Part shown: positions 42,441 through 53,376 of the stretch, in pieces
How positions within the stretch are numbered: the stretch's first letter is position 1
Layout of the letters: each line of letters begins with the position of its first letter
NCBI RefSeq assembly: GCF_038502225.1
Contig: NC_091372.1
Coordinates: 4,176,496-4,240,495 of the forward strand
Source: Cherax quadricarinatus
Lineage: Eukaryota > Arthropoda > Malacostraca > Decapoda > Parastacidae
Direction: 5' to 3'
DNA length: 64,000 nt
Made by a program: the position numbers and the translations under genes
Notes under the pieces: generated by a model
The model's input: the letters and a program-made list of their open reading frames with translations, nothing else
Told to the model about the DNA's origin: nothing
The model's database searches: none

Positions 42441-42519
42441 GGGATAAATAAATAATCTAAGAAAAGTTCAACAATTCTTCCTGTAAACATGTTTTTCCTA
42501 ACCTGGTATATATTCTTTT

Positions 42520-42580
42520 TTAACATACCGGTCGTCTCTCCACCGAGGCAGGGTGACCCGAAAAAGAAGAAAACCTTATA
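42520..42580 (-). mobile_element. RTE tail fragment
   Basis: ACATACCGGTCGTCTCTCCAC, then GAGGCAGGGTGACCCGAAAAA. Confidence 0.75.
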
Positions 42581-42789
42581 AAGTTCCTGGCACATTTCTC
42601 CTACAAAAAATAATGAACAATGGGTAACCAACACCCAAAGCTACAATGTCAGTGTTTGTCACTCACTGTATGATCCTTCATTTCTACAAAAAAAGCACAA
42701 GTTAACACAGGTCTGCAGTTACAAACATGACACTTAGAAATCATGTGTCAAATTTAACCAGCTTTTTTTTTACAATCACTTTATCTGTA

Positions 42790-42910
42790 ACTCTTCCCTA
42801 AAGGGAATGGGAGATACAATAATCAGATTTGATCCAAGGGAAGATCAGCTGCAATTCCTTGGATCAAGAGCCATTCACTTTCTTCAAGGCACCTTCATGA
42901 AAGGTATATT
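42790..42910 (+). repeat. Dispersed repeat fragment
   Basis: AGGGAATGGGAGATAC, GATCCAAGGGAAGATCAGC and TTGGATCAAGAGCC match the family at 41529. Confidence 0.65.
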
Positions 42911-43034
42911 TGGTATTAAGACCAGTATTAACCAACGTTCAACAATCCACTAAGTGACATGAGGAATGCCCCAAAGCAGAGGGTGGTACCCTGTAGGAAG
43001 GGTGGTACCCTACCCAGAAAAATGGTCCTTACCC

Positions 43035-43180
43035 TGACCAGCTGGGCTGTGGTTCATACATCGGGTTGCGTGTGGCCAGTATTAACAGCCTGGTTGATCA
43101 GGCCCTGACCCACCATAAGGCCTGGTCATGGACCAGGCCACAGAGGTGTCAATCCCCGAAACCCTCACCAGGTATACTAC
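43035..43180 (+). mobile_element. CR1-like LINE 3' end fragment
   Basis: CAGCTGGGCTGTGGTTCATA, AACAGCCTGGTTGATCAGG and CACCATAAGGCCTGGTC match the 3' end of the LINE at 7930-15332. It is heavily 5'-truncated. Confidence 0.87.
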
Positions 43181-43192
43181 AGATATTACACA

Positions 43193-43777
43193 CTTTTTTT
43201 TTTTTCAACAAGTCGGCCGTCTCCCACCGAGGCAGGGTGACCCAAAAAAGAAAGAAAACCCCCCCCAAAAAAAAATACTTTCATCACTCAACACTTTCAC
43301 CACACTCACACATTATCACTGTTTTTGCAGAGGTGCTCAGAATACAACAGTTCAGAAGCATATACATATAAAGATACACAACAACTACCCAGGGAGGTAC
43401 TACCGTCCTGCCAAGTGAGTGTAAAACGAAAGCCTGTAATTGTTTTACATGATGGTAGGATTGCTGGTGTCTTTTGTCTGTCTCATAAATATGCAAGATT
43501 ACAGGTATGTCTTGCTACTTCTACTTACACTTAGGTCACACTACACATACATGTACACGTTTATTTATACACACTCATCTGAGTTTTCTTTGATTTTATC
43601 TTAATAGTTCTTGGTCTTATTACTTTTCCATTTATATCCATGGGGAAGTGGAATAAGAATCTTTCCTCCGTAAGCCATGCGTGTTGTAAAAGTCAACTAA
43701 AATGCCGGGAACAATGGGCTAGTAACCCCTTTTCCTGTAAAGATTACTAAAAACAATAATAAGAAGAAAATTGTCAA
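43193..43777 (-). mobile_element. Twin-primed (inverted) RTE insertion
   Basis: On the plus strand: poly-T and minus-strand RTE-B 3' UTR (43193-43384), then plus-strand RTE 5' UTR (43385-43777, CTACCCAGGGAGGTACTACC to AAGAAGAAAATTGTC). The 12-bp duplication AGATATTACACA flanks the whole (43181-43192 and 43778-43789). The opposite orientations inside one duplication are the signature of twin priming. Confidence 0.87.
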
Positions 43778-43814
43778 AGATATTACACAAAAGCAATTAA
43801 ATCCCACCATTGCC

Positions 43815-44894
43815 TTAACCCTTTGAGGGTTTTCGTCGTACTAGTACGTCTTACGCGTAGGGGTTTTTGACGTACTAGTACTCATAAATTCTAGCAACCT
43901 CAAATCTAGTGGGAGAAAGCTGGTAGGCCTTCATATGAAAGAATGGGTCTATGTGGTCAGTGTGCACAGTCTAAAAAAAATCCTGCAGCACACAGTGCAT
44001 AATGAGAAAAAAAAAACTTTTTCCATTTTTTTTTAATAAATCAGCGACTTTGCAGTGTATTTTTGTATGGTATTTATTGTTGTATTCTAGTTTTCTTGGT
44101 CTCATTTTATAGAATGGAAGACATATTACTGAAATTGAGATGATTTTGACTGGTTTTACAATGAAAGGTGCCTTGAAATTGAGCTCAAAGTAGCAGAAAT
44201 GTTCGATTTTTACCAAACTTCAAAAGTAAACAAATCGTGCCAAGCGTGCAATACACGTCAACTGGTGAGTCTAATATTCTTTCACAAGTGCACCAATAAT
44301 ATTTATACCATTTTTTACACTAATGCAGTAGTCTGCATAACAGTAAATCTTATATTTTTTGTGAGAATAAAAATTCAAAGTGGAAAGCAAAAGAATATAA
44401 GAGGGGCCGTGAGACGTGACTAATGACTAGAGGAAATGTCATTTTAGTGCCAGGAATGTCTTTCTTGTTTATTCTGGACCCTATTCCGAAATTGGCATCT
44501 TTTGAAATTTGTGTGAAATTGGCAAAATTGCTAAATTCTGACCACTGTACTGGATAGTTGTATTTATAAATGGGTGGTTTCTTGCACCCATTCGATAGAA
44601 AAAATGGAGTTCTAGCGAAATATTCATGTTTTTTGTCGACTAGTACAGTGAAATTGGCCGAAAATGGGGCTCAAAGTGGGCAAAATCGCCGATCCGTAAA
44701 CATCGCCGAGACCGCTAACTTTGCGAGAGCATAATTCCGTAAGTTTTCTATCAAATTTCAAACTTTTGGTGTCGTTATGATCGGGAAAAGATTCTCTATC
44801 TTTTCATAAGAGAAAATAATTTTTTTTTTTTTTTAAATTTGGCCGACCCTGAGAACGAGTTTCGGAGAGGGCCTGTCGACCCTCAAAGGGTTAA
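43815..44894. mobile_element. Non-autonomous piggyBac-like element (1.08 kb)
   Basis: TTAA at both ends and inverted repeats CCCTTTGAGGGT, perfect over 12 bases. Inside the left end the palindrome GTACTAGTAC occurs twice. The subterminal region (AATTCTAGC...GGTAGGCC...TGGGTCTATGTGGT) resembles the same part of the autonomous piggyBac at 45138. No transposase is present; the ORFs in it are not convincing. It is probably mobilised by a related transposase. Confidence 0.88.
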
Positions 44895-45141
44895 GGGGCA
44901 TGTAAGTTCCCCTGTATTCTAATAACATGTTCATTTTTCCGCTATAATCTACCTTGTCCATAATTGCTATCACATATGCTTTGTCTGTTTCAAAAGGTGA
45001 AGTCTAGGACCTTTCCTTAATTCATGGTATAACTTAACAAATCTTTGAGGACAATTATGTCGTAGAGGTCTGAGCTGAGCTCAGACCTCTCCAACAAATG
45101 AACATGTTATTAGAAGACGGGGGTACTTATGTGCCCCTTAA
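44891..45141. mobile_element. TTAA-flanked MITE (about 250 bp)
   Basis: The unit is bounded by TTAA at 44891-44894 and 45138-45141. It has long, imperfect inverted repeats: left GGGGCATGTAAGTTCCCC, right (reverse complement) GGGGCACATAAGTACCCC, both continuing into TCTAATAACATGTTCAT. Near the right end, 45066-45090 is a perfect hairpin with 12-bp arms GAGGTCTGAGCT around a single G. There is no coding capacity. Its outer TTAAs are also those of the elements on either side. Confidence 0.85.
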
Positions 45142-45357
45142 CCCTTTTAGGGTCCATCCCGTAGATCTACGGCTTCACATTGAGTGTCCAAACCGTAGAT
45201 CTACGCCAAAATTCTAGCGCCGTCAAATTTAGCGCGAAAGCGCTCATAGGCCTACATGTGAGAGAACGGGTCTGCGTGGTGGGTGTGCGCCATAAACAAA
45301 AAATCTAGGCGCCCGCATAGCATTGTGGGAACGCCGGCTCAGTTACCCTTGTTCACC

Positions 45358-47598
45358 ATGCCTCGTCGCACATCAGCTCTCACTCCCCGGAAAATTGGGA
45401 CTCTCCTCTTCCTATCTGATAGTTCTGACACTGACGGAAGTGGAAATGAAGACGAATTCTACAGCTTTGATCAGTTAGTGACCGAAAAGAATGACCAGGA
45501 TATCGATAAAAGTGCAGAAAACCCTGACGATCCTCAACCTTCTACCTCTGGTGTGGGCACTCGTGACTCACGGTCGTTTGTTCCTCAACGCAAGAGAAAG
45601 CTAATATTTTCGCATGGCCAGGCCTCTGACTTCGGTAATGATGATGATAGTGACGTGGATTGTGATTTTATTGCGCTCGACGATCATTCGAGTAGTGATA
45701 GTGAGGAATTATATTCACCAGTGAAGCGTCGGTATGTTCGCCGCCACATGCGCTCGGGTAGTGTACCCTATGCTGTGCCCAGGGGACGGAGTACATCCCG
45801 GAGTACATCCTGTGGCCCTACACCAGTTTTAGGTAGTGATAGTGAGGATGATGTTGCTACACTTGGCATGGATAGACCACAGGCATCAGTGGATGGTGGT
45901 AGTGATGATGGTAGTGGCACCGCCATGTGTGACTCACCAGCCCACGCTGGGACCCACGCTGCTGACTCGTCAGTTCAAAAACAAAGCGGAGCGTCAGCCA
46001 CCAGCCCACCACAACCACAACCACCCGCACAACCAGCCTATGATGTCCAGTATCCACCAGCAAACCGTATGTGGGATTGGCAGCAAAATCCCAATTTTGT
46101 TCCCAAGCCTCACCACTTTGATGACTCTCAAAGTGGAATTCTACCTACTTGTCCCCTTGGAACCACGGCCAATGAACTGGAATTCTTTGAATTATTCTTT
46201 GACCAGCCATTGATGGAAACTATTGTCAGGGAAAGTAATAAGTATTTTGAGTACACCATGGCAAATACGATCATATCACCACAGTCAAGACTACACAGGT
46301 GGAAAGAGACGACTGTTGCAGAAATGTATTTGCTTTTTGCAACAATAATGCTTATGCCTCATGTCTATAAGCATAATATAAAAGCATACTGGTCCACAGA
46401 TCGGCTAATTTCTACCCCGGTCTTCAGTGAAATCATACCAGTGAACAGGTTTATCTTACTCTTATGTATGTTGCACTTCTCTGACAAAACCAGGCCTGAC
46501 AGAAGTGACAGGTTATACAAGATTAGAAATGTTTTCATGTATCTCAAACAAAAGTTCAGCATATACTTTTATCCATTCAAGAATCTCGTAATTGACGAGT
46601 CTTTGATTTTGTTCAAAGGTAGACTGTCATTCAAGCAGTATATACCAAGCAAGAGGAAACGCTTTGGTATAAAACTGTTTGTACTCTGCGACTGTGACAG
46701 TGGCCTGGTGTTGGATATTGTTGTATACACGGGAAGTAAAACATTGAAAGATACCAAGATGTTATTGGGTATCTCAGGTGACGTAGTGAGAAACATGATG
46801 GCACCTTATCTTGGTAAGGGGCATACATTATATACCGATAACTGGTACACAAGCCCATTACTCAGTGATTTCATGCGAGTGAACAAGACAGATGTGTGTG
46901 GCACAGTGCGTTCTAATCGTAAACATATGCCCAGGCTCAACGCAGGTGCTCGTGGTGATGACGTGCAGGTGTTTACTGCCAATGACATCATGGCATTACG
47001 GTGGCATGACAAACGAGATGTCACATTGTTGACAACCATTCACCGTAATGAAATGCAAGACAGTGGCAAAGTTGATCGAGTGACTAATGAACGTATTCGA
47101 AAACCAGTGACAGTGATTAATTATACACAAAACATGCGCTTGGTTGACAAATGTGACATGCAGATTGGTTTTGTTGACTGTGTTCGTAAGAGTTACAAGT
47201 GGTACATGAAACTTTTCTTCCATCTCATGGACATTTCTATGCTCAATGCATATAATATGTACCAAATAAAGACTGGCAACAGACCACCGTATGGTGAATT
47301 TTGTTTGTCTGTTGTCAGACAACTCATAATGAAGTACCAGGTAAGAACACCTGTTATACAACAAGGTCCTCAAATTACTCAGGATATACCGAAGCATTTG
47401 AGGAGGGAAGGTGATCATTTCATAATACAGCTTCCTTCAACTCAGAAGAAATTTGCTCAGAAGAGATACATCGTCTGTGCACAAACAAAACGACGGCAAC
47501 AAAGACGCAAAGACACTCGGTTTATGTGTGAGGAATGTAAGGTGCCTCTGTGCATGGTGCCTTGTTTCAAGGAGTTCCACAAGCTCCAGCAGTTCTAA
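45358..47598 (+). CDS. piggyBac-type transposase (PGBD/DDE_Tnp_1_7 family), intact
   Basis: An uninterrupted 746-residue frame. The first ATG in frame is at 45358 in the context CACCATG; the frame is open slightly upstream but lacks another ATG. The N-terminal ~260 residues are acidic, Ser-rich and low-complexity, as in PGBD proteins. The catalytic core follows: VIDESLILFKGR with the first acidic residue, YIPSKRKRFGIK, then LYTDNWYTS with the second Asp, and NMRLVDKCDMQIGFVD with the expected third Asp. The C-terminus has a Cys/His cluster (C-x-ECK-PLC-VPC-KEFH), like the piggyBac cysteine-rich domain that binds the element ends. The gene lies inside a complete element with matching ends, so it could be autonomous. 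Confidence 0.94.
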   Translation: MPRRTSALTPRKIGTLLFLSDSSDTDGSGNEDEFYSFDQLVTEKNDQDIDKSAENPDDPQPSTSGVGTRDSRSFVPQRKRKLIFSHGQASDFGNDDDSDVDCDFIALDDHSSSDSEELYSPVKRRYVRRHMRSGSVPYAVPRGRSTSRSTSCGPTPVLGSDSEDDVATLGMDRPQASVDGGSDDGSGTAMCDSPAHAGTHAADSSVQKQSGASATSPPQPQPPAQPAYDVQYPPANRMWDWQQNPNFVPKPHHFDDSQSGILPTCPLGTTANELEFFELFFDQPLMETIVRESNKYFEYTMANTIISPQSRLHRWKETTVAEMYLLFATIMLMPHVYKHNIKAYWSTDRLISTPVFSEIIPVNRFILLLCMLHFSDKTRPDRSDRLYKIRNVFMYLKQKFSIYFYPFKNLVIDESLILFKGRLSFKQYIPSKRKRFGIKLFVLCDCDSGLVLDIVVYTGSKTLKDTKMLLGISGDVVRNMMAPYLGKGHTLYTDNWYTSPLLSDFMRVNKTDVCGTVRSNRKHMPRLNAGARGDDVQVFTANDIMALRWHDKRDVTLLTTIHRNEMQDSGKVDRVTNERIRKPVTVINYTQNMRLVDKCDMQIGFVDCVRKSYKWYMKLFFHLMDISMLNAYNMYQIKTGNRPPYGEFCLSVVRQLIMKYQVRTPVIQQGPQITQDIPKHLRREGDHFIIQLPSTQKKFAQKRYIVCAQTKRRQQRRKDTRFMCEECKVPLCMVPCFKEFHKLQQF

Positions 47599-48092
47599 AA
47601 CCATGTCCAGTGATTGTAAATATGTAAATATATGATAGAACATTAGTATTATACAAGATTTGTGCATGTTTATTGTAATAAACAACAGTGGTAAACAATA
47701 ATATGATAATAACTTTAGTGCGGGTATTGTGTTCAATACAGTGAGTTTATATATATACATTATATACAGTATTGGTCTCTCAGGCCCCAAATGTTAGTAG
47801 GAATAGAAAAAAATTGGAAAAGAAAAGAAAAAACTTAAAAAAAAGCTAAATATTGTAATGAGCGTATGTGGAATTCGTCGATGTTGCCGCCACCACATCA
47901 TTTTTGACAAACTTTTTGGCACTGTATCTCGGTAAGTACTGATCAGAATTTTTTTTTTTGTCTTATTACCTTCACCAAAATATGCTCTTTAATTCTGTAA
48001 GAAAAAATAATTTTTTTTTTTTTTTTTTTTTTTTCAAAATTTCTTGGACACTGGAGCACCACTTCAGATTTTGGCCTTGGACCCTGAAGGGG
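47599..48092. other. 3' untranslated part of the piggyBac element
   Basis: AT-rich region between the transposase stop and the right TTAA. It contains AATAAA-like signals near 47676 (GTAATAAAC) and T-runs at 47949 and 48011. No further gene. Confidence 0.6.
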
Positions 48093-48137
48093 TTAAGGTG
48101 ATAATAATACCTCATAGAGCATAAAATACATACAAAC

Positions 48138-48290
48138 CTCTTCAAGAGCTTCAGCATATTCCTTAACAGCCTCTTCATCACCATGAAAGCAGTAATCCAA
48201 GATGAAGTAGCAGAAGAATAGTGGCCACTCACATTCTATCTTCTCGAACACCTTCAGCTCCCATGGCTCATAATACAACCGGTTGGGGTC
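48138..48290 (-). CDS. PHKA: Phosphorylase kinase alpha subunit, exon A (partial gene)
   Basis: This 153-bp exon (51 codons, phase 0 at both ends) follows an acceptor ...TTCTAG and ends at a donor GAG|GTTTGT. It encodes [17 protein letters not shown] followed by [15 protein letters not shown], the most conserved stretch of phosphorylase kinase regulatory subunits. The later exons show that this is the alpha and not the beta chain. In the family, the alpha subunit sits in the cytosolic (alpha-beta-gamma-delta)4 holoenzyme that activates glycogen phosphorylase; its glucoamylase-like N-terminal part restrains the kinase and is relieved by phosphorylation and calcium/calmodulin. A complete piggyBac element ends only about 40 bp into the following intron, in antisense orientation. 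The exon before this one is not recognisable between 48291 and 64000. Confidence 0.93.
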
Positions 48291-48599
48291 CTAGAAGAAT
48301 TAGATAAATCAAAATTAATATTTTTTAATACATTATAAAATTATTCTTACATATCATAAATAGCAGCAGCATTTTAAGACAAAAAAAAATTATACATGAA
48401 AGTTTACATTGTAAGACATGCATAGTGTGCAAGAACTTAAAAACTACAGAAAATTTTTATTTCAACCAATTTGTTGAATAATATGCAACACAAATAGTCA
48501 ACAAGTTTCAGAACTTGTCATCTTGAATCTGACATGTCAGATAATAGGCAGATTTAACTAAGTCCAGGTACTGTATTTAAAGTACATATTTTCTACAGT

Positions 48600-48712
48600 A
48601 TTACTAAATGTAAAAAGAAAAACTTTCATTTTCTTTTTTCCTAAGAAGAAAAACTTTCATTTTTCTCTTTAGGTCACCCTGCCTAAATGGGAGATGGCCG
48701 GTACCTTAAAAA
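48600..48712 (+). mobile_element. Short RTE-derived element, tail
   Basis: TTACTAAATGTAAAAAGAAA, a partly duplicated AACTTTCATTTT block, then GGTCACCCTGCCTAAATGGG and an A-run. Confidence 0.75.
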
Positions 48713-48892
48713 AAAAAATTAAATAAAAATTCTGCAATATCTATTTGTAGTTATAGGAACTTGTGGTATGCAGTCTTTGATGTTTATTCTATCATACAAT
48801 TTATTTTCACATTTTCAGTGGTTTTATCACTTATTACCTCTCCTTTTAACTCATTCTACTAACCACTGAAAAATTCTAGTGTTCTTTGACAC

Positions 48893-49489
<597 letters not shown>

Positions 49490-49735
49490 GTTTATGACCT
49501 GATGTGTTGTTGGAGTGTGACCAAGGCACACATTTACAGAGGGATTCAGGATAACAGATTAGCCAGACTTGGGGTTTGGAGATGGAAAATATAGTGCCTA
49601 CATTCTAAAGGAGGGGTGGAGATATTGCAGTTAGGAGGGGCATCTGGGATGTAGTGTTAATGCACCTCTGGCATGACAGTAATGGAATGAGTGATGGTGA
49701 AAGCATTTCTTTTTCCGAGACAGCCAAAATTAAAA
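49490..49735 (+). mobile_element. Old RTE 3' UTR fragment
   Basis: TGTTGGAGTGTGACCAAGGC, GGGATTCAGGATAACAG and ATGACAGTAATGGAATGAG, then a broken tail. Confidence 0.8.
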
Positions 49736-49839
49736 ATAATAATACAGTAGACCCTCATATTACACGGATTTGGCACATTTTGGTTATTACACTATTGAAA
49801 AATTGCGGCATAATTTTATACAACATACTTCGTAATGGC

Positions 49840-52010
49840 AATGGGGTCGAAGAGGTATGGGGTAAGTTTAAAAATGTAGTGTTAGTGTGTTCAGCAGAAG
49901 TTTGTGGTTACAGGAAAGTGGGTGCGGGAGGGAAGAGGAGCGATTGGTGGAATGATGATGTAAAGAAAGTAGTAAGGGAGAAAAAGTTAGCATATGAGAA
50001 GTTTTTACAAAATAGAAGTGATGCAAGGAGAGAAGAGTATATGCAGAAAAAGAGAGAGGTTAAGAGAGTGGTGAAGCAATGTAAAAAGAGAGCAAATGAG
50101 AGAGTGGGTGAGATGTTATCAACAAATTTTGTTGAAAATAAGAAAAAGTTTTGGAGTGAGATTAACAAGTTAAGGAAGCCTAGAGAACAAATGGATTTGT
50201 CAGTTAAAAATAGGAGAGTTATTAAATGGAGAGTTAAAGGTATTGGGAAGATGGAGGGAATATTTTGAGGAATTGTTAAATGTTGATGAAGATACGGAAG
50301 CTGTGATTTCATGTATAGGGCAAGGAGGAATAACATCTTGTAGGAGTGAGGAAGAGCCAGTTGTGAGTGTGGGAAAAGTTCATGAGGTAGTAGGTAAAAT
50401 GAAAGGGTTAAGGTAAAGCAGCTGGGATTGATGGGATAAAGATAGAAATGTTAAAAGCAGGTGGGGATATAATTTTGGAGTGGTGGGTGCTATTATTTAA
50501 TAAATGTATGGAAGAGGGTAAGGTACCTAGGGATTGGCAGAGAGCATGCATATTTCCTTTGTATAAAGGCAAAGGGGACAAAAGAGAGTGCAAAAATTAT
50601 AGGGGGATAAGTCTGTTGAGTATACCTGGTATAGTGTACGGTAGAGTTATTATTGAAAGAATTAAGAGTAAGACGGAGAATGGGATAGCAGATGAACAAG
50701 GAGGCTTTAGGAAAGGTAGGGGGTGTGTGGACCAGGTGTTTACAGTGAAACATATAAGTGAACAGTATTTAGATAAGGCTAGAGAGGTTTTTGTGGCATT
50801 TATGGATTTGGAAAAGGCATATGACAGTGTGGATAGGGGGGCAATGTGGCAGATGTTGCAGGTGTATGGTATAGGAGGTAGGTTACTGAAAGAAGTGAAG
50901 TTTTTACGAGGATAGTGAGGCTCAAGTTAGAGTATGTAGGAAAGAGGGAGATTATTTCCCAGTAAAAGTAGGCCTTAGACAAGGATGTGTGATGTCACCG
51001 TGGTTGTTTAATATACAGTGGACCCCCGGTTAACGAACTTTTTTCATTCCAGTAGTATGTTCAGGTGCCAGTACTGACCGAATTTTTTCCCATAAGGAAT
51101 ATTGTGAAGTAGATTAGTCCATTTCAGACCCCCAAACATACACGTACAAACGCACTTACATAAATACACTTACATAATTGGTCGCATTTGGAGGTGATCG
51201 TTAAGCGGGGGTCCACTGTATTCATAGATAGGGTTGTAAGAGAAGTAAATGCGAGGGTCTTGGCAAGAGGCATGGAGTTAAAAGATAAAGAATCACACAT
51301 AAAGTGGGAGTTGTCACAGTTGCTCTTGGCTGATGACACTGTGCTCTTGGGAAATTCTGAAGAGAAGTTGCAGAGGTTGGTGGATGAATTTGGTAGGGTA
51401 TGTAAAAGAAGAAAATTAAAAGTGAATAACAAAAAGATTAGGTGATGAAAGATTGGATATCAGATTGGAGGGAGAGAGTATGGAGGAGGTGAATGTATTC
51501 AGATATTTGGGAGTGGACGTGTCAGCAGATGGATCTATGAAAGATGAGGTGAATCATAGAATTGATGAGGGTAAAAGGGTGAGCGGTGCACTTAGGAGTT
51601 TGTGGAGACAAAGAACTTTGTCCTTGGAGGCAAAGAGGGGAATGTATGAGAGTATAGTTTTACCAACGCTCTTATATGGGTATGAAGCATGGGTGATGAA
51701 TGTTGCAGTGAGGAGAAGGCTGGAGGCAGTGGAGATGTCATGTCTGAGGGCAATGTGTGGTGTGAATATAACGCAGAGAATTCGTAGTTTGGTAGTTAGG
51801 AGGAGGTGTGGGATTGCCAAAACTGTTGTCCAGAGGGCTGAGGAAGGGTTGTTGAGGTGGTTCGGACATGTAGAGAGAATGGTTCGAAACAGAATGACTT
51901 CAAGAGTGTATCAGTCTGTAGTGGAAGGAAGATGGGGTAGGGGTCGGCCTAGGAAAGGTTGGAGGGAGGGGGTAAAGGTGGTTTTGTGTGCGAAGGGCTT
52001 GGACTTCTAG
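49840..52010 (+). pseudogene. RTE-A ORF remnant, broken
   Basis: Frames follow in order: linker to 50268 (frameshift near 50215), 50448-50915 with ADEQGGFRKGRGC and FMDLEKAYDSVD, a 2-nt loss near 50900, the MITE, 51230-51445 with LLLADDTVLLGNS (Ala changed in the FADD context to LADD), a ~38-bp deletion near 51428, then 51453-52010 ending early at a TAG (52008-52010). Not functional. Confidence 0.87.
51016..51218. mobile_element. TA MITE, CAGTGGACCCCC family
   Basis: TA at 51014-51015 and 51219-51220; ends CAGTGGACCCCCGGTTAACG and CGTTAAGCGGGGGTCCACTG; 203 bp. Inserted between codons for ..WLFNI and the following Ile/Phe of the RTE-A RT. Confidence 0.93.
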
Positions 52011-52442
52011 CAGGCATGCGTGAGCGTGTGTGATAGGAGTGAATGGAGACAAATGGTTTTTAATACTTGACATGCTGTTGGAGTGTGAGCAAAGTAACAT
52101 TTATGAAGGGTTTCAGGAAAACCGGCAGGCCGGACTTGAGTCCTGGAGATGGGAAGTACAGTGTCTGCACTCTGAAGAAGGGGTGTTAATGTTGCAGTTT
52201 AAAAACTGTAGTGTAAAACACCCTTCTGGCAAGACAGTGATGGAGTGAATGATGGTGAAAGTTTTTCTTTTTCGGGCCACCCTGCCTTGGTGGGAATCGG
52301 CCCGTGTTAATAATAAAAATACTTCGTAAAATTAACTTAACACGGTTCAGTTTGTGGGAGGGGAAAAAATTTGGAGCATTGCCTGTGGGATATTTCCCTA
52401 GCTCAGGCCACCACCTGGCTGTGGGTAAGACCACTGTCTCCG

Positions 52443-52850
52443 CAAGGCTGCACTGGGCTTCAAGGCAACAGAGGATCACTTGACCTTGCTCCTTTGTGGT
52501 AATGCATCAGGTGATTTCAAATGTAAGCCCATGGTTATTTACTGCTTTAAGAATCCTCGTGCTCCAAAAGGTGTAGATAAAAATACCTTACCAGTAATTT
52601 GAAGGTCAATTCAGTCAGCCTGGATGACAGAGGAAATATTTATTGACTGGTTTAAGCATCACTTTATTCCCGAAGTCAAGTTTTACCTGCACAACAAGAA
52701 CCTTGCATTCAAGGCTCTCTTCATTCTTGATAATTCCCATACCCATCCACAACCTTAGCTGGATGTGACCCCACATGTAAAAATTTTATTTTTTACCTCC
52801 AAACACATCATCATTAATACAGTTGGATTGGGGAGTTATGTCATTCAAGT
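52443..52850 (+). pseudogene. Tigger-type (DDE_1) transposase remnant
   Basis: The frame reads KAALGFKATEDHLTLLLCGN, ASGDFKCKPMVIYCFKNPRA, a stop, SAWMTEEIFIDWFKHHFIPE, FKALFILDNSHTHPQP, a stop, then VTPHVKILFF. This matches the central DDE region of Tigger/Jerky transposases: the LLLGANAxGDFKLKPMxIY block, the AWMTxxxFxxWF block, and the second acidic residue in LxxDNxxxHP. At least two in-frame stops and missing ends show that it is dead. It lies inside the Tigger remnant at 49745-53363. Confidence 0.88.
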
Positions 52851-53376
52851 GTAACTACAATGAAAAGTGATGAAAAAACTAGTTACATGAATGGACTCTG
52901 AGTCCAACCTGGCATTACCAAGCTTCTGGAATAATATATAATGTACTGCAGGGTAAAAGAAGCCAGAGATCCATTACAGACTTTATGCATACTTCAATAC
53001 AAACATCGACTTTAGTGCCAGAACTTCAACCATCTACTTCTGCCAACAACCAACAACCATTCACCTCAGCCCAGTAGGGCCACACCATGCATCTCCAATC
53101 TCTTCACAATCACTGACATACACCAGCAACCACAATTTAAGGTAAGTATTATTATTTCTGTTGCATTTGTAGCCTTAAGCAATAAAAACATTAACATTTT
53201 TATTTTTGTAAGAACTGGATGTCTAAAAAAAAAGTTGTTTGGTTTTTGGGGGGTCCCAGGAACATAACCCTATTTTTCCCGTAAGTTCTTCAGTTTATAT
53301 AAAATGGATTTATCTAACATGGCATTTTCAGGAATGTAACTACTGTGTAATGAGGGTCTACTGTAATATTACCTAA

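Larger units (their letters stand above)
45138..48096 (+). mobile_element. Complete piggyBac-like DNA transposon with TTAA duplications
   Basis: A 2.96-kb unit flanked by TTAA (45138-45141 and 48093-48096). The ends read CCCTTTTAGGGTCCA on the left and, in reverse complement, CCCCTTCAGGGTCCA on the right, so about 13 of 15 bases match. Inside the left end, CGTAGATCTACG-type palindromes occur twice, about 40 bp apart. The element carries one intact transposase on the plus strand, antisense to PHKA. Its right end lies about 40 bp from the PHKA exon A splice donor. Its left TTAA is shared with the neighbouring MITE. Confidence 0.93.
49836..52318 (+). mobile_element. RTE-A LINE, 5'-truncated, with target duplication and a MITE
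   Basis: Begins mid-linker (GNGVEEVWGKFKN) and ends with GGGCCACCCTGCCTTGGTGGG and a TAATAAAAA tail. The 11-bp duplication ATACTTCGTAA is at 49825-49835 and 52319-52329. A 203-bp MITE is inserted at 51016-51218. Confidence 0.92.
49745..53363 (+). mobile_element. Dead Tigger-type transposon split by RTE-A
   Basis: TA at 49743-49744 and 53364-53365; ends CAGTAGACCCTCATATTACA and, in complement, CAGTAGACCCTCATTACACA. RTE-A occupies 49836-52318 with a target duplication, leaving about 1.1 kb of Tigger. A decayed transposase lies at 52443-52850. Confidence 0.87.

Noticed and set aside
45283..45357. Upstream extension of the piggyBac ORF
   Set aside because: It opens at a GTG inside the conserved subterminal region shared with non-coding relatives. 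The first ATG, in a good context, is at 45358.
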